DNA of 64,000 bases from Sphingobium sp. BYY-5 (GCF_022758885.1 NZ_JALEBH010000001.1:1798001-1862000), one strand, 5' to 3'. Positions 43,951 to 54,424 are shown, numbered from the stretch's first letter. Program-made: numbers and translations. The notes: generated by a model from the letters alone, not told the origin.

Positions 43951-44243
43951 CGGCAACGATCCGCTTCAACGCAGCCGCTGAACGCGATTTGGCAGAAATC
44001 GCTACCTACACCCAACAGCGATGGGGACCGGAACAGGCCAAGTCCTATTTGATCGGCATCGCCGACACCATTGACAGGATCGCTATCCATCCAGGCATTG
44101 GCAGCCCGATCAACGATGTTCGAGGGGGCTACCGTAAGTTGCGCTTCGAAAGTCACCATATTTATTATCGCTCAGACAAGACTGCCGTCGAAATTGTCCG
44201 CATCCTGCACCAGCGCGCAGATCATATCCCTCAACTGCAATGA
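43947..44243 (+). CDS. parE: ParE family toxin
   Basis: 98-aa RelE/ParE-fold toxin. It has the helical start AAERDLAEIATYTQQRWG, the strand YRKLRFESHHIYYRS and the C-terminal VEIVRILHQRAD that define the ParE/RelE superfamily. ParE toxins poison DNA gyrase; the subgroup cannot be assigned confidently. It starts with GTG inside the last codons of parD. A terminator follows. The pair sits next to sdhA where sdhB would be expected. Confidence 0.9.
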   Translation: MTATIRFNAAAERDLAEIATYTQQRWGPEQAKSYLIGIADTIDRIAIHPGIGSPINDVRGGYRKLRFESHHIYYRSDKTAVEIVRILHQRADHIPQLQ

Positions 44244-44280
44244 AAAAAGGCGGACCAATCGGCCCGCCCTTTCTGTTTTC
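44244..44280. terminator. Bidirectional terminator between parE and sdhA
   Basis: AAAAAAGGCGG (44244 onward) pairs with CCCGCCCTTTCTGTTTT, with A and T runs at the two ends, so it could end both parDE on the plus strand and sdhCDA on the minus strand. Confidence 0.7.
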
Positions 44281-44296
44281 AGAGATCAGATGCGGA

Positions 44297-46111
44297 TCAA
44301 TATACCCGCGCCTTCGGCTTGATATACTCGGCCTCGTCGGTCATCGTATAGTCGTGCACAGGACGGTAATCGAGCGTCACCTTGCCGTCCGAACCACCCC
44401 AGCCTTCGAACCAGCTAATGGTGTGCTTCATCCAATTTTCGTCGTCGCGATTGGGGAAATCCTCATGCGCGTGGGCGCCGCGCGATTCCTTGCGGGCCTC
44501 GGCGCCTTCCATCGTGCAGATGGCCTGGCTCATGAGGTTGTCCAGTTCCAGCGTCTCGATAAGGTCTGTGTTCCAGATCAGCGAGCGGTCGGACACCTTG
44601 ACGTCCTGCAACCGCTTGTTGACCGCCTGCATCTGCGTGACACCCTCGGACAGCAGTGCGCTGTCGCGGAACACGGCGGCGTGCTTCTGCATAGTGCGCT
44701 GCATGTCGAGGCGGATGTCCGCTGTCGGCGTACCGCCCTTGGCATTGCGATAATGGTCGAGGCGGCTGAGCGCCAGATCGGCGGAATCCGCAGGCAGCGG
44801 CTTATGCGGCGCGTTGGGTTTCAGATTGTCCTTGAGGAACAGGCCGGTGGCGCGGCCGAAGACGACAAGGTCGATCAGCGAGTTGGAGCCAAGGCGATTC
44901 GCGCCATGGACCGACACGCAGGCCGCTTCGCCCACCGCAAACAGGCCGGGCACCACGACTTCCGGATCGTCGCCAACCTTGGTCACGACCTGGCCATGAT
45001 AGTTACAGGGGATGCCGCCCATATTATAATGGACCGTCGGCGTGACGGGCAGCGGCTGACGGGTCAGGTCGACGCCCGCGAAGATCTTGCCGCTCTCGGT
45101 GATGCCCGGCAGGCGCTCGGCCAGCACCTTGGGATCGATATGGTCGAGGTGCAGGAAGATATGATCCTTATGCTCGCCCACGCCGCGCCCTTCGCGCATT
45201 TCCATCGCCATCGATCGCGACACGACGTCGCGCGACGCCAGGTCCTTCGCCGACGGGGCATAGCGCTCCATGAAGCGCTCGCCTTCGGAGTTGGTGAGGT
45301 AGCCACCCTCGCCGCGCGCGCCTTCGGTGATGAGCACGCCCGCGCCGTAGATGCCGGTCGGGTGGAACTGCACGAACTCCAGATCCTGAAGCGGCAGCCC
45401 CGCGCGCAGCACCATGCCGCCGCCGTCGCCGGTGCAGCTATGCGCCGAGGTGGCGGAGAAATAGGCGCGGCCATAGCCGCCCGTCGCCAGCACGACCGCA
45501 TGGCTGCGAAAGCGGTGGATGCTGCCATCTTCCATGCAGATGGCGATGACGCCCCGGCATTCCTTGCCGTTCGGGCCATCTTCCATGATGAGGTCGATGG
45601 CGAAATATTCGATGTAGAAGTCCGCGTCATATTTCAGCGACTGCTGATAAAGCGCGTGGAGCATGGCGTGGCCGGTACGGTCGGCCGCCGCGCAGGTACG
45701 TTGCACCGGCGGGCCGGCGCCCATATTCTGCATATGGCCACCGAAGGGGCGCTGATAGATCGTCCCATTCTCGTTGCGGCTGAACGGCACGCCGGCATGT
45801 TCCAGCTCGATCACGGCGGCAGGCGCCTCACGCACCATATATTCGATCGCGTCCTGGTCGCCCAGCCAGTCCGACCCCTTGACGGTGTCGTACATATGCC
45901 AGGTCCAGTGGTCGGGCGAGTTATTGCCCAGCGAAGCGGCGATGCCGCCCTGCGCCGCGACGGTATGCGACCGGGTCGGGAACAGCTTGGTGATGCAGGC
46001 GGTCTTGAGGCCCGCTTCGGCGCTGCCCATGGTCGCGCGCAAGCCCGATCCACCCGCGCCCACCACGACGGTGTCGTAGCTGTGATCGATGATCTTATAG
46101 GCTTCGCTCAT
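44297..46111 (-). CDS. sdhA: Succinate dehydrogenase flavoprotein subunit
   Basis: 604-aa FAD-containing catalytic subunit of complex II, oxidising succinate to fumarate. The FAD-binding [17 protein letters not shown], the flavinylation site around [11 protein letters not shown], the active-site region [21 protein letters not shown] and the C-terminal [14 protein letters not shown] are all present. It is third in sdhC-sdhD-sdhA, each overlapping the next by one base. The iron-sulfur subunit gene sdhB, normally next, is not adjacent; the following genes are the oppositely oriented parDE pair. Confidence 0.97.
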   Translation of the reverse strand: MSEAYKIIDHSYDTVVVGAGGSGLRATMGSAEAGLKTACITKLFPTRSHTVAAQGGIAASLGNNSPDHWTWHMYDTVKGSDWLGDQDAIEYMVREAPAAVIELEHAGVPFSRNENGTIYQRPFGGHMQNMGAGPPVQRTCAAADRTGHAMLHALYQQSLKYDADFYIEYFAIDLIMEDGPNGKECRGVIAICMEDGSIHRFRSHAVVLATGGYGRAYFSATSAHSCTGDGGGMVLRAGLPLQDLEFVQFHPTGIYGAGVLITEGARGEGGYLTNSEGERFMERYAPSAKDLASRDVVSRSMAMEMREGRGVGEHKDHIFLHLDHIDPKVLAERLPGITESGKIFAGVDLTRQPLPVTPTVHYNMGGIPCNYHGQVVTKVGDDPEVVVPGLFAVGEAACVSVHGANRLGSNSLIDLVVFGRATGLFLKDNLKPNAPHKPLPADSADLALSRLDHYRNAKGGTPTADIRLDMQRTMQKHAAVFRDSALLSEGVTQMQAVNKRLQDVKVSDRSLIWNTDLIETLELDNLMSQAICTMEGAEARKESRGAHAHEDFPNRDDENWMKHTISWFEGWGGSDGKVTLDYRPVHDYTMTDEAEYIKPKARVY

Positions 46112-46500
46112 TACTTGACGATCCCCGTGAAGGCGATCTTGGCGATCGCAAAGACGCCCGCGGCCGCGCCGCCCAAGGCATAGAAGTTCAGCAGCAGCAT
46201 CGACAGGAAGGCGAGGCCCTTGTCATGGACATAATCCTCCAGCATCACCTGCATCCCCAGGCGCAGGTGCATGAAGATGCTGACCACCATCAGCATCAGC
46301 GGCACGGCGACCAGCGGGTTGCCGATCCAGTGGACCACGCTTTCATAATCGAGGCCCGGCAGCGCGATCAGGCTGAACAACAGCCACAGCACTAGAAGCA
46401 GATTGCCGACGGCGGTGTAACGCTGCGTCAGCCAGTGGTGCGCGCCATGCCTGGCCGAGCCAAGACCACGAACGCGGCCGATTCCGGTTCCCGTACCCAT
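46111..46500 (-). CDS. sdhD: Succinate dehydrogenase membrane anchor subunit SdhD
   Basis: 129-aa anchor subunit with three membrane helices (about 32-50, 60-78, 95-122). The segment [13 protein letters not shown] and the haem-ligand helix [20 protein letters not shown] match SdhD. Together with SdhC it binds haem b and quinone. Its stop and the sdhA start share one base, as do the sdhC stop and its own start. Confidence 0.92.
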   Translation of the reverse strand: MGTGTGIGRVRGLGSARHGAHHWLTQRYTAVGNLLLVLWLLFSLIALPGLDYESVVHWIGNPLVAVPLMLMVVSIFMHLRLGMQVMLEDYVHDKGLAFLSMLLLNFYALGGAAAGVFAIAKIAFTGIVK

Positions 46501-46895
46501 CAGAATTTCCCCGTGCAGATCGCGCCCCAGAAGGCGATGGTGGCAAGCGTGGACAGGACGAAGGTCAGCAACGACCAGATCTTGTTGCTCTTCAGCTCAT
46601 AGCCCGCGCCCATGTCGAGCACGAAGTGGCGCAGCCCTGAGAAGAGATGCTGGAAGAAGAACCAGGAAAGGCCCGCCATCACCAGATAGCCGATCGGCGA
46701 GGTCGCGCACTTGACGAAGGTCGCATAGGCTTCCGGGCCGGCCGCGGCGGCAATCAGCCACCAGACGAGGCCAAGAGCGCCGGCGGTGGCGAGGCCATTG
46801 CCGGTCACGCGGTGTATGATGGAGACGGCCATGGCCGGCCCCCATTTCCAGATCGTCAAATGCGGCGAGAGTGGCCGGCTGGTGGATCGCGCCAT
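46500..46895 (-). CDS. sdhC: Succinate dehydrogenase cytochrome b556 subunit SdhC
   Basis: 131-aa membrane subunit. RPLSPHLTIWKWGP and SIIHRVTG are the N-terminal SdhC signatures and HLFSGLRHFVLDMG contains the haem-ligand His. Three membrane helices follow. First gene of the sdhCDA transcript; the 176-bp gap upstream, shared with the divergent chemoreceptor gene, must hold its promoter. Confidence 0.95.
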   Translation of the reverse strand: MARSTSRPLSPHLTIWKWGPAMAVSIIHRVTGNGLATAGALGLVWWLIAAAAGPEAYATFVKCATSPIGYLVMAGLSWFFFQHLFSGLRHFVLDMGAGYELKSNKIWSLLTFVLSTLATIAFWGAICTGKF

Positions 46896-47071
46896 GTCTA
46901 CCCTAGTCCTTGATGCTTGTCCCTGAGTCCCGTCCCCTTAGGAGCGAACAGGCGGCAGGGCAAGCCGCGCGGGGAAACTGCCTTAGCGGGTTCGAATAAG
47001 GATCAATTAACCAAAGGCCGCTATTCCTTCCCACCAAAGGTTCGCGCATTTTCGAGGGACATCCGACCAAC

Positions 47072-48406
47072 ATGTATTCCGCCGAGTCATTCCGGATCGT
47101 GAACGCCAACAATCTGGCCAATCTCGACCTGGCCGACAGCATCGCGCCCGAAGCGCTGGAAATCCACGCGATGATCCAGGATTCGCTTCCACTCGTCGCG
47201 CGCACCTTCTTTGACAGCTATGCCGCCGACGCGCATCTGCGCCAGCATCTGACCGAAGGCACGCTGCGCAAGATCGAAGCGGAAACCGCCCGCTATATCG
47301 AGCAGAAACTGGCCAATTTCTCGGCGGGCCAATGGATTTCCATGGCGACCAATTGCGTGCGCCACGCCAGCAAACATGGCTTCCCGGTCCAGGCCGTGTT
47401 GACGGCGGTGTCCCGATCCAACGAGAAGATCGCCGAACTGGTCTGCGACCGTTGCTGGGACGACCGGCCGCGCTGCCAGCGGCTGTTGCGGGCGATCAAC
47501 CGGCTTTCCTCCATGGACATCGGCATTATGAGCAATGTCCTGGCGCAGGACATCGCCGAATCCCAGAAGGTCGAGCGGCAACGCTATGGCTCCCTGTTCG
47601 AACAGCGCATCGTAGGTGAGATCGACGGTGCGTCTAAACTGGGCGAATCGCTGCGCGAACAGGCCAAGGATGCCTCCGCCGCCACGCGGGGCATGTTGGG
47701 CAAGGCGTCCGAAGTCGCCGCCGCCGCCGAACAGTCCGCCCTGGCGATGCGGGAGGCGGCCCGCACCTCCGCCGGCCTTATTCGCGCCATCGAGGATGCC
47801 CGCACCGAAGTGGAGGGCGCCGCCGATGTTGCCCAGCGCGCCGCGCGCCAGTCTGGCGATGCGGTCTCCATGTCCGCTACCCTGTCCGAACATGCCAAGT
47901 CGATCGAATCGATCCTGGGCCTGATCCGCGACATTGCCGGGCAAACCAACCTGCTCGCGCTCAACGCCACGATCGAGGCCGCACGGGCGGGGGATGCGGG
48001 TCGCGGCTTTGCCGTCGTCGCGCAGGAAGTGAAGAGCCTGGCCAACCAGACCGCCCGCGCGACGGATGAGATCGCCGGCAAGATCGCCGACATTCAGATG
48101 TCCACGCGCCAGTCGGTCGAGACCAACGAGCGCATCCGCAACACGGTGGGCGAAGTGCAGGCGAGCGCCGAACGCATCCGTCATGCGATGGACGCGCAGG
48201 CCCAGACCGTCACCATGATTACCGCCGCCGTCGACGAGACTGCCCTCGCCGCCGACTCCATGTCGACCACCATTTCCGCCATCCGCCAGGATACCGAAGT
48301 GGTTGCGTCGGAGATCGACCAGCTCGAACGCGGCTTCATGAGCGTCGAGGAAAAGCTCGCCAGCCTGCGCCACGCCTCCTCCGACTTCGGCCGCCAGGTC
48401 GCCTGA
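47072..48406 (+). CDS. Soluble methyl-accepting chemotaxis protein, possible globin sensor
   Basis: 444-aa chemoreceptor with no membrane segment. Residues 1-165 form a helical sensor with [20 protein letters not shown] (His98/His102), resembling the haem-ligand helix of globin-coupled sensors although the His to Gly spacing is off by one. The signalling domain covers about 185-440, with the hairpin tip [42 protein letters not shown] around 279-320. No che genes are adjacent. It could sense oxygen or redox state; the haem claim is inference. Confidence 0.82.
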   Translation: MYSAESFRIVNANNLANLDLADSIAPEALEIHAMIQDSLPLVARTFFDSYAADAHLRQHLTEGTLRKIEAETARYIEQKLANFSAGQWISMATNCVRHASKHGFPVQAVLTAVSRSNEKIAELVCDRCWDDRPRCQRLLRAINRLSSMDIGIMSNVLAQDIAESQKVERQRYGSLFEQRIVGEIDGASKLGESLREQAKDASAATRGMLGKASEVAAAAEQSALAMREAARTSAGLIRAIEDARTEVEGAADVAQRAARQSGDAVSMSATLSEHAKSIESILGLIRDIAGQTNLLALNATIEAARAGDAGRGFAVVAQEVKSLANQTARATDEIAGKIADIQMSTRQSVETNERIRNTVGEVQASAERIRHAMDAQAQTVTMITAAVDETALAADSMSTTISAIRQDTEVVASEIDQLERGFMSVEEKLASLRHASSDFGRQVA

Positions 48407-48445
48407 CGCTTCCCCTCTTTCCTCCCCTCGTCTAAAGGCAGCGGG

Positions 48446-49441
48446 ATGAACGATGTCGCCACGTCAGCGCAAAGCTGGAAAGTCACCCTGCCCTGCACCC
48501 GTGCTGAAGCGGAAGCGCTGGAGGGGGACATTGCCGCCTTTTCCCTGATGGACCGGCCGCCGGTGCTGATGACCAGCGAAGCGAAACCGGACGACGAAGA
48601 TAGCTGGCAGCTCGACGCCTATTTTGAGGGCAAGCCCAGCCCTGCCGCGATCAAGCTGCTCAAGACATTGGTGCCCAGCGCCACCGGCGTGAAACCGGTC
48701 GTGCTGCAATTGCCCGACGAGGATTGGGTGACGCTGAGCCAGCAGGGGCTGGAAGCCGTGACCGCCGGGCGTTTCCACGTCCGCAACCTTGCCAGCGACC
48801 CCAAGCGGCGCGGCCATGTCAATCTGTTGATCGCGGCAAGCCGCGCCTTCGGCACCGGCCAGCACGAAACCACCGCCGGATGCCTGATGATGCTCGACCG
48901 GATGCGCCGGGTCGGTATGCGTGCGCGCAATGTCGCCGATATCGGCACCGGCACCGGGCTGCTGGCTTTCGCCGCGCTCACCCTTTGGCCGCGCGCCCAT
49001 GCGATCGCGTCGGACATCGATCCGGTCGCGGTGGAGATCAGCGCCGACAATGCCCGCACCAACGGCGTGGCGTTGGGCGATGGGCCGGGACAATTGGCGC
49101 TGGTGACGGCGGCGGGCGTCGATCACCCTGCCCTGATCGGCCGGGCGCCCTATGACCTGCTGATCGCCAACATCCTGGCCGGGCCACTGATCGAACTGGC
49201 GCCCGCCCTGTGCGCTGTGGTCGAGGATGGCGGGACGATCATCCTCGCTGGCCTGCTCAAGGAACAGGCGGGCGCGGTGCTGGCCGCCTATCGCGCGCAG
49301 GGTATGCGCCTGGCCGAGCGCAGCGACCGGGGCGACTGGCCGACCCTGCGCCTGCGCAAGCGCCCCAGCATCGGCTGGAAACGCCCCCGCCGCCTCAGCG
49401 CCGCTGCGCGCGGCGAAGCGCCGGGGTTCGGCAGCCTCTGA
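48446..49441 (+). CDS. prmA: Ribosomal protein L11 methyltransferase
   Basis: 331-aa SAM-dependent methyltransferase. The N-terminal domain recognises L11; the catalytic part has AFGTGQHETTAGCLMMLD, DIGTGTGLLAFAAL (SAM motif I) and LLIANILAGPLIELAPAL, all standard for PrmA. A basic, Arg-rich tail of about 25 residues follows the domain. It lies 40 bp after the chemoreceptor gene and 32 bp before the dienelactone hydrolase, so a shared transcript with the latter is possible. Confidence 0.93.
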   Translation: MNDVATSAQSWKVTLPCTRAEAEALEGDIAAFSLMDRPPVLMTSEAKPDDEDSWQLDAYFEGKPSPAAIKLLKTLVPSATGVKPVVLQLPDEDWVTLSQQGLEAVTAGRFHVRNLASDPKRRGHVNLLIAASRAFGTGQHETTAGCLMMLDRMRRVGMRARNVADIGTGTGLLAFAALTLWPRAHAIASDIDPVAVEISADNARTNGVALGDGPGQLALVTAAGVDHPALIGRAPYDLLIANILAGPLIELAPALCAVVEDGGTIILAGLLKEQAGAVLAAYRAQGMRLAERSDRGDWPTLRLRKRPSIGWKRPRRLSAAARGEAPGFGSL

Positions 49442-49472
49442 TCCCATAAACCGGACAGCGAAGCAGACAGCC

Positions 49473-50192
49473 ATGAGCATCACCCGCAGCGTCATCATTC
49501 AGGACATATCCGAGCAACCCTTTGAACATATGGTTGTTTTTGACCGGTCCGATAGCAGCCCACGTCCGGGCATTCTGCTCTTTCCCAACGTGTTGGGCAC
49601 CAAGCAAGCAGATTTTATCCGGGCAGAAATGGTGGCGGCGCAGGGCTATGTCGTGCTCGTTGTCGACATGTTCGGTCAGAGCAAACGCACTATCCGCGCC
49701 GATCCGGATCCGGCACGCTATATGAACGAACTCAACGCCGACCGCGCCCTGCTGCGCGATCGGGCGAATGCGGCGCATGGCCTGCTCAAGGGTCTCGATT
49801 CGGTCGATCCAGCGCGCACCGCCGCGATCGGCTTCTGCTTCGGCGGCCGCTGCGTCCTCGACCTTGCCCGCAGCGGCGCGGATATCGCCGGTGGCGTCAG
49901 CTTCCACGGCGTCTACCAGGCGCCACCCTTCCCCAATGCCGCAATCACGGCGAAGCTGCTGCTCTGCCATGGCTGGGACGATCCCATTGCTCCGCCCGAC
50001 GCCACCGTCGCGCTGGCGCGGGAACTGACGGAAGCAGGCTGCGACTGGCAGATCCACGCCTATGGCGGGACTGGCCACGCCTTCACTGACGAATCGGTCA
50101 ACATGCCGGAAAAGGGTCTCGCCTACAGCGCCGCCGCCGACCGGCGCAGCTTCAAGGCGATGGCGGATTTCCTGAACGAACTGTTCGGCTGA
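49473..50192 (+). CDS. Dienelactone hydrolase family protein
   Basis: 239-aa alpha/beta hydrolase of the dienelactone hydrolase family. The nucleophile lies in IGFCFGGRC (Cys, as in true dienelactone hydrolases), the acid in LLCHGWDDPIAPP and the His in GGTGHAFTDE. Dienelactone hydrolase acts in chlorocatechol breakdown, but no pathway genes are nearby and many members have other roles. Start MSITRSVIIQ at 49473; the longer frame begins inside prmA. Signal peptide absent, so cytosolic. Confidence 0.88.
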   Translation: MSITRSVIIQDISEQPFEHMVVFDRSDSSPRPGILLFPNVLGTKQADFIRAEMVAAQGYVVLVVDMFGQSKRTIRADPDPARYMNELNADRALLRDRANAAHGLLKGLDSVDPARTAAIGFCFGGRCVLDLARSGADIAGGVSFHGVYQAPPFPNAAITAKLLLCHGWDDPIAPPDATVALARELTEAGCDWQIHAYGGTGHAFTDESVNMPEKGLAYSAAADRRSFKAMADFLNELFG

Positions 50193-50214
50193 ACAAGAAT
50201 TATTGATGAGAACT

Positions 50215-50238
50215 GTTCCCCGGCGCAAGCCGGGGAAC
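50215..50238. repeat. Short palindrome, CCCCGGC type
   Basis: GTTCCCCGGCGCAAGCCGGGGAAC, a 10-bp perfect stem after the hydrolase gene and before the convergent M14 peptidase. It is a shortened relative of the repeat at 1005-1072. Confidence 0.65.
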
Positions 50239-50273
50239 GAGGTGGCATGGGTTTGAAGCCATGCCGTTCACCT

Positions 50274-51404
50274 TCAAATCTCGTCGATCATCTCCGCCAG
50301 CACAGCCAGGCAATCCTTGGCGAGCTGGATCGAACGCGCGGGCGACCAGCCATAATCGGCGTCGGGCAGGTCGTCATTATCCTTGAACGGCATTTCCAGC
50401 GTCATCGCCACCGCGCCGAAGCGTTCGGCGACCTGATTGGTGGACATGGACAGGTTGGCCCTGCCCGCCGCCGCGACCGGATAGCCCAGCCGCGTCTGGA
50501 AATCAGGCGTGCGCGCGGCCAGCGTGTCGCGATAGCGATGATAGAGCGTCGTCTGCCGCTCGGTGATCGAAGGAATGCCCTCGAAGCCCGCGATGAAGAC
50601 GGCGGGAATCGCCTCGTCGCCATGCACGTCGATCGCGAAGTCGACGCCCGTCTCGTCCATCGCGTTGCGGACCAGCAGCACCTCGCGGCTCTTCTCCGCC
50701 GTCGGCTCATGCCATTCGCGGTTGAGGTTCACGCCCACCGCATTGGTGCGCAGATGACCGCGACGGCTGCCGTCCGGGTTCATGTTTGGGACGAGATGGA
50801 TCGTCGCCTTCTGCCGCAGCAGACGGGCAACGGCGTCTTCCTCGTCGCACAGCCGCTCCAGCGCGCCTTCCATCCACCATTCAGCCATCGATTCGCCCGG
50901 ATGCTGGCGCGCGTAGAGCCACACCTGCTTCGGCCCCTCACCCACGGTCAGCAGGTCGAGCGGCTGGCCGTCCAGCGTGAGACCCAGTTCGCGATGCGCC
51001 ACGCCCGGCTGGCTCGCGGCCCAGGCGATCAGGTCATGATGCCGCTCCATCGAATAGGGCGCGAAATAGGCGACCCAGACCGCATTGCTGTCCGGCGACA
51101 AGCGGATGGTCAGCGTGCCGTCCGCATAGTCGGTGTCGGCCAGCAACCAGTTTTCGCGATCCTCGCTCACCCGCGCGCTATAGCCCGGCCAGCCGTCGGG
51201 ATAGGCGGAACCTGCGCCGTTCACGATCGCCAGTTCCACCTCGCGGCCCGCCGCATTGGCGACCCGGAAGTGGAACCATTGATAGAAGTCGCTCTGGTGA
51301 TCTGTCACGATCTCCAGCTCGGCGCGGACGCCGGCGGGAGTATCGCTGATGGAGAGGACATGAATGTTGCCGCTGTCGAAGCCGCTCGAAATGCTGATGG
51401 TCAT
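50274..51404 (-). CDS. M14 family carboxypeptidase
   Basis: 376-aa zinc carboxypeptidase. The N-terminal 125 residues are a beta-rich domain ([28 protein letters not shown]) as in cytosolic carboxypeptidases and AGBL-type proteins. The catalytic part has the zinc motif [12 protein letters not shown] (His and Glu), [15 protein letters not shown] with the third ligand, NLNREWHEP and the catalytic Glu in [12 protein letters not shown]. No signal peptide. It overlaps the DUF4136 gene stop by 4 bp, so the pair is coupled. Substrate unknown. Confidence 0.9.
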   Translation of the reverse strand: MTISISSGFDSGNIHVLSISDTPAGVRAELEIVTDHQSDFYQWFHFRVANAAGREVELAIVNGAGSAYPDGWPGYSARVSEDRENWLLADTDYADGTLTIRLSPDSNAVWVAYFAPYSMERHHDLIAWAASQPGVAHRELGLTLDGQPLDLLTVGEGPKQVWLYARQHPGESMAEWWMEGALERLCDEEDAVARLLRQKATIHLVPNMNPDGSRRGHLRTNAVGVNLNREWHEPTAEKSREVLLVRNAMDETGVDFAIDVHGDEAIPAVFIAGFEGIPSITERQTTLYHRYRDTLAARTPDFQTRLGYPVAAAGRANLSMSTNQVAERFGAVAMTLEMPFKDNDDLPDADYGWSPARSIQLAKDCLAVLAEMIDEI

Positions 51405-52012
51405 TTGACCGTTATAGTGCGCCCCGATTCACCCGGATAGCCCCCGATCAGCGCGGTCGCGAGTTTCTGCGCGGCGGTCGCGGGCTGCGCGGCGGGAGAT
51501 CCCTGCCTGGCCTGCGTCGATGCGCGCCCTTCCCAGATGGCGGTCGAATCGGACCGGCGACGCAGTTGCACATGCAATTCGGTGGTCACGATATCCTTGG
51601 GCTTGCCAGACAGGTTGATGCCGACGCCCAGGCCAAGGCCGCCGAAACTGCCGCCACGGCGACCGCCGCCACTACCTACCGCACCGCCCACATCGACGCT
51701 GACCGGCTTGTCGCTGCGATCGACGCCGGTCGGGCGGAAACTGCGGTTGAAGCTGACCAGCGCGACATATTCGCTCTGCGCGCCGTCCGCCGGGGTGAAT
51801 CCCGCCTGTTGAAATGCCTGCGACACTGCCGAGGCATAGGTGCGGAACTCCAGGCTGACGTCCGGATTGCCGGGCATTTCCTCGACCGCGACCGTGCCCG
51901 ATGTGGCGGGATTGTCGATATGGAATCGCGTCACCTCCACCCGCGGCGCGGCTGTCGCGCAGGCAGCGAGAGGCAGGGCGACACAGGCGATGAGAATCAG
52001 GCGCTTCGACAT
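51401..52012 (-). CDS. DUF4136 family lipoprotein
   Basis: 203-aa envelope lipoprotein. The signal [22 protein letters not shown] ends in a lipobox with Cys. The following domain ([27 protein letters not shown] and the C-terminal [10 protein letters not shown]) resembles the DUF4136 domain. A Gly-rich stretch [20 protein letters not shown] lies in the middle. Function unknown. Start at 52012; a longer frame includes non-coding sequence. Coupled with the M14 carboxypeptidase gene that follows. Confidence 0.75.
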   Translation of the reverse strand: MSKRLILIACVALPLAACATAAPRVEVTRFHIDNPATSGTVAVEEMPGNPDVSLEFRTYASAVSQAFQQAGFTPADGAQSEYVALVSFNRSFRPTGVDRSDKPVSVDVGGAVGSGGGRRGGSFGGLGLGVGINLSGKPKDIVTTELHVQLRRRSDSTAIWEGRASTQARQGSPAAQPATAAQKLATALIGGYPGESGRTITVK

Positions 52013-52210
52013 GAGTTCACTCCAACGGGCATTTATCGATACACGACGCGGAGGACATAATCCCCTCCAATGCGTGAAGCCATCAACTTGCTGCATGGGG
52101 GATGAACAAGGGCAAAAACCGGCGCTCCACCCTTGACTTTGAACCGCCGCGCCCATAGGGGCTGCGCTTCGATTTTCCGATCAAACCAGATTCATCAAAG
52201 GCCGACTGCC

Positions 52211-52336
52211 ATGAAGATCCGCAACTCGCTCAAGTCGCTCAAGGACCGCCACCGGGACAACCGCGTGATCCGTCGTCGCGGCCGCACCTACGTCATCAAC
52301 AAGACCAATCGCCGCTTCAAGGCCCGCCAGGGCTAA
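52211..52336 (+). CDS. rpmJ: 50S ribosomal protein bL36, zinc-free type
   Basis: 41-aa ribosomal protein: [16 protein letters not shown] and [15 protein letters not shown]. It lacks the four zinc-ligand residues of the ordinary bL36 and is the cysteine-free (YkgO-like) type found in many Alphaproteobacteria. It stands alone with a terminator downstream. Short but confidently recognised. Confidence 0.95.
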   Translation: MKIRNSLKSLKDRHRDNRVIRRRGRTYVINKTNRRFKARQG

Positions 52337-52391
52337 GCGACGGCCGCAGCCTCCTACGGGAGGCGGCGCCTTTGGATCTTGTAGTCCGATC

Positions 52392-52419
52392 AGCGCCCGG
52401 TCATCGACCGGGCGCTTTT
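52392..52419 (+). terminator. Terminator of rpmJ
   Basis: AGCGCCCGGTC pairs perfectly with GACCGGGCGCT across a short loop, followed by TTT. About 55 bp after the rpmJ stop; a second hairpin (GGCCGCAGCC... GGCGGCGCC) lies between. Confidence 0.85.
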
Positions 52420-52477
52420 CTGCGTGTGCGGGATAAGACGATTCGGCCGAATCGCCTTTCCGAGACAATGGAATAAA

Positions 52478-52552
52478 TCCGTTCGTTTCGAGCGAAGTCG
52501 AGAAGCGGCTAGCGCTGCGCTTCCGTTTCTCGACACGCTCGAAACGAACGGA
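52478..52552. repeat. Palindromic repeat, TCCGTTCG type
   Basis: TCCGTTCGTTTCGAGCG at 52478 mirrors CGCTCGAAACGAACGGA ending at 52552, with a nested TCGAGAA/TTCTCGA stem. Same family as 34227-34333 and 62875-62957. It lies between rpmJ and pyk. Confidence 0.75.
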
Positions 52553-52562
52553 GGTTGGCGAC

Positions 52563-54020
52563 TTAACCCTCGTCCCGGCCCTTCAGTTCATCGCCGCGCA
52601 CCGCCGCGACATGGAGCACGTTGGTCGACCCCGGCGTTCCGAAGGGGACACCGGCCAGCACGACGATCTTGCCGCCCTTCTCGGCCATGCCATGGCGCAG
52701 CGCCATGCGCCGGGCCTTGCCGATCATCTCCTCGAACGTACCGATATCCTTGGTGCGTATCGCATGGACGCCCCAGGTAAGCCCCAGCTTGCGCGCGGTG
52801 TCAGCGCGCGGCGTCATCGCCAGGATCGGCGCGGATGGCCGCTCGCGCGCCACGCGGCGCACGGTGCTGCCCGATGAGGTGAAGCAGGTGATCGCGCTGG
52901 CGCCCACCACCGACACGATGCCGCCCGCCGCTTCGGCCAGCGCGTCGGCAGTGGTCGGGTCGGGTCGCGTTTCGGTGTAATGGAGCCGTCCGAAATAGCC
53001 CGGATCGCGCTCCACGCTATGGGCGATGCTGTCCATCATCGTCACCGCCTCGACCGGCCAGTCGCCCGCCGCGGTCTCGGCCGACAACATGATCGCGTCA
53101 GCGCCGTCATAGACGGCCGTCGCCACGTCCGACACTTCGGCGCGGGTCGGGGATGGTGATTTGATCATCGATTCGAGCATCTGCGTTGCGACCACCACCG
53201 GGCGGCCAAGACGGCGCGCCGTGGCGACGATCTGCTTCTGCAGCGGCGGCACCGCCTGGGGCGGCAATTCGACGCCCAGGTCACCGCGCGCGACCATCAC
53301 GCCGTCGGCCAGTTCGACAATCTCCTCCAGCCGCTGGACGGCGGCCGGCTTCTCGATCTTGGCCATCAGCGCACCATAGCCGCCCATCAGCTTGCGCGCT
53401 TCGGCCAGATCCTCCGGCCGCTGCACGAAGCTCAAGGCGATCCAGTCGCACCCCTGCTCGATCGCGAAGCTCAGGTCGCGCCGGTCCTTGTCGGTCAGCG
53501 CGGGCACCGGCACCACCACGTCGGGCACGTTCACACCCTTGCGGTTGGACAGGGTGCCGCCAACCTCGACGATCGTCTCGATTCGGTCGGCGCCGATCGC
53601 CTTCACCCGCAGCACCATCTTGCCGTCATCCAGCAGCAGCCGGGTTTCAGGCACCAGCGCGGCATAGATTTCGGGATGGGGCAGGTTGACGCGGCGCGCG
53701 TCGCCGGGGGTTTCGTCCCGGTCGAGAATGAAGGCCGCGCCAGTCTCCAATATGGCCAGCCCCTTCTCGAACGTGCCGACGCGCAGCTTGGGGCCTTGCA
53801 GGTCGCCCAGGATAGTGGTCGGCCGGTCGAATTCCTTTTCCAGCGCGCGGATAGCGGCGATACGCGCGGCATGATCCTCATGTGCACCATGGCTCATGTT
53901 GATGCGGAAGGCGTCGGCCCCAGCGACGAACAAGGCCCGGATCATCTCCGGTGTATCGCTCGCGGGGCCAAGGGTCGCTAGGATGCGAACCTTGCGCGAA
54001 CGGGGCGGTAGTCGTGTCAT
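52563..54020 (-). CDS. pyk: Pyruvate kinase
   Basis: 485-aa glycolytic enzyme converting phosphoenolpyruvate and ADP to pyruvate and ATP. Marks: KVRILATLGPASDTP, FRINMSHG, the active-site loop in LMAKIEKPAAVQRLEEI, VMVARGDLGVELPP and DAIMLSAETAAGDWP, then the C-terminal regulatory domain. Length is normal. Single gene, divergent from the DUF1244 gene, with a palindromic repeat downstream. Confidence 0.97.
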   Translation of the reverse strand: MTRLPPRSRKVRILATLGPASDTPEMIRALFVAGADAFRINMSHGAHEDHAARIAAIRALEKEFDRPTTILGDLQGPKLRVGTFEKGLAILETGAAFILDRDETPGDARRVNLPHPEIYAALVPETRLLLDDGKMVLRVKAIGADRIETIVEVGGTLSNRKGVNVPDVVVPVPALTDKDRRDLSFAIEQGCDWIALSFVQRPEDLAEARKLMGGYGALMAKIEKPAAVQRLEEIVELADGVMVARGDLGVELPPQAVPPLQKQIVATARRLGRPVVVATQMLESMIKSPSPTRAEVSDVATAVYDGADAIMLSAETAAGDWPVEAVTMMDSIAHSVERDPGYFGRLHYTETRPDPTTADALAEAAGGIVSVVGASAITCFTSSGSTVRRVARERPSAPILAMTPRADTARKLGLTWGVHAIRTKDIGTFEEMIGKARRMALRHGMAEKGGKIVVLAGVPFGTPGSTNVLHVAAVRGDELKGRDEG

Positions 54021-54124
54021 GTCTTCTCCTGGCCGTCATGATCGCTCCTGATCTTGTCAGAGCGTCGTTATGGGTTATCCGTGCTGCACGACAGGATGAT
54101 GTAGATCAGCGAAAGGGATCGCCG

Positions 54125-54424
54125 ATGGCAGATAGCATACTCACGGATGCGGTTGCTGCAACCGCCTTCCGCCGTCTGGTTGCGCATTTACAGCACAGAA
54201 GCGACGTCCAGAATATCGACCTGATGGGCAGCGCAGGCTTTTGCCGCAACTGCCTGGCCGACTGGATCGCGGAAGCGGACGGCAATCTGACCCGCGATCA
54301 GGCGCGGGAGATCATCCACGGGATGCCCTTTTCCGACTGGAAAGCCCGCCATCAGGGCGAAGCGACACCGGAACAGGTCGCAAAGATGCAGGAGAGTGTG
54401 GCGAAGAACGCGGACAATCATTAG
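54125..54424 (+). CDS. DUF1244 family protein
   Basis: 99-aa protein of the small alphaproteobacterial/gammaproteobacterial DUF1244 family. Conserved parts are [32 protein letters not shown] with a Cys pair, and [13 protein letters not shown]. No function is established. Start at [10 protein letters not shown] (54125) instead of the longer frame through the pyk promoter. It precedes gapR by 62 bp. Confidence 0.82.
   Translation: MADSILTDAVAATAFRRLVAHLQHRSDVQNIDLMGSAGFCRNCLADWIAEADGNLTRDQAREIIHGMPFSDWKARHQGEATPEQVAKMQESVAKNADNH

Noticed and set aside
44240..46183. A 647-aa plus-strand frame over sdhA
   Set aside because: Shadow of sdhA, His/Arg/Ala-rich and without domain.
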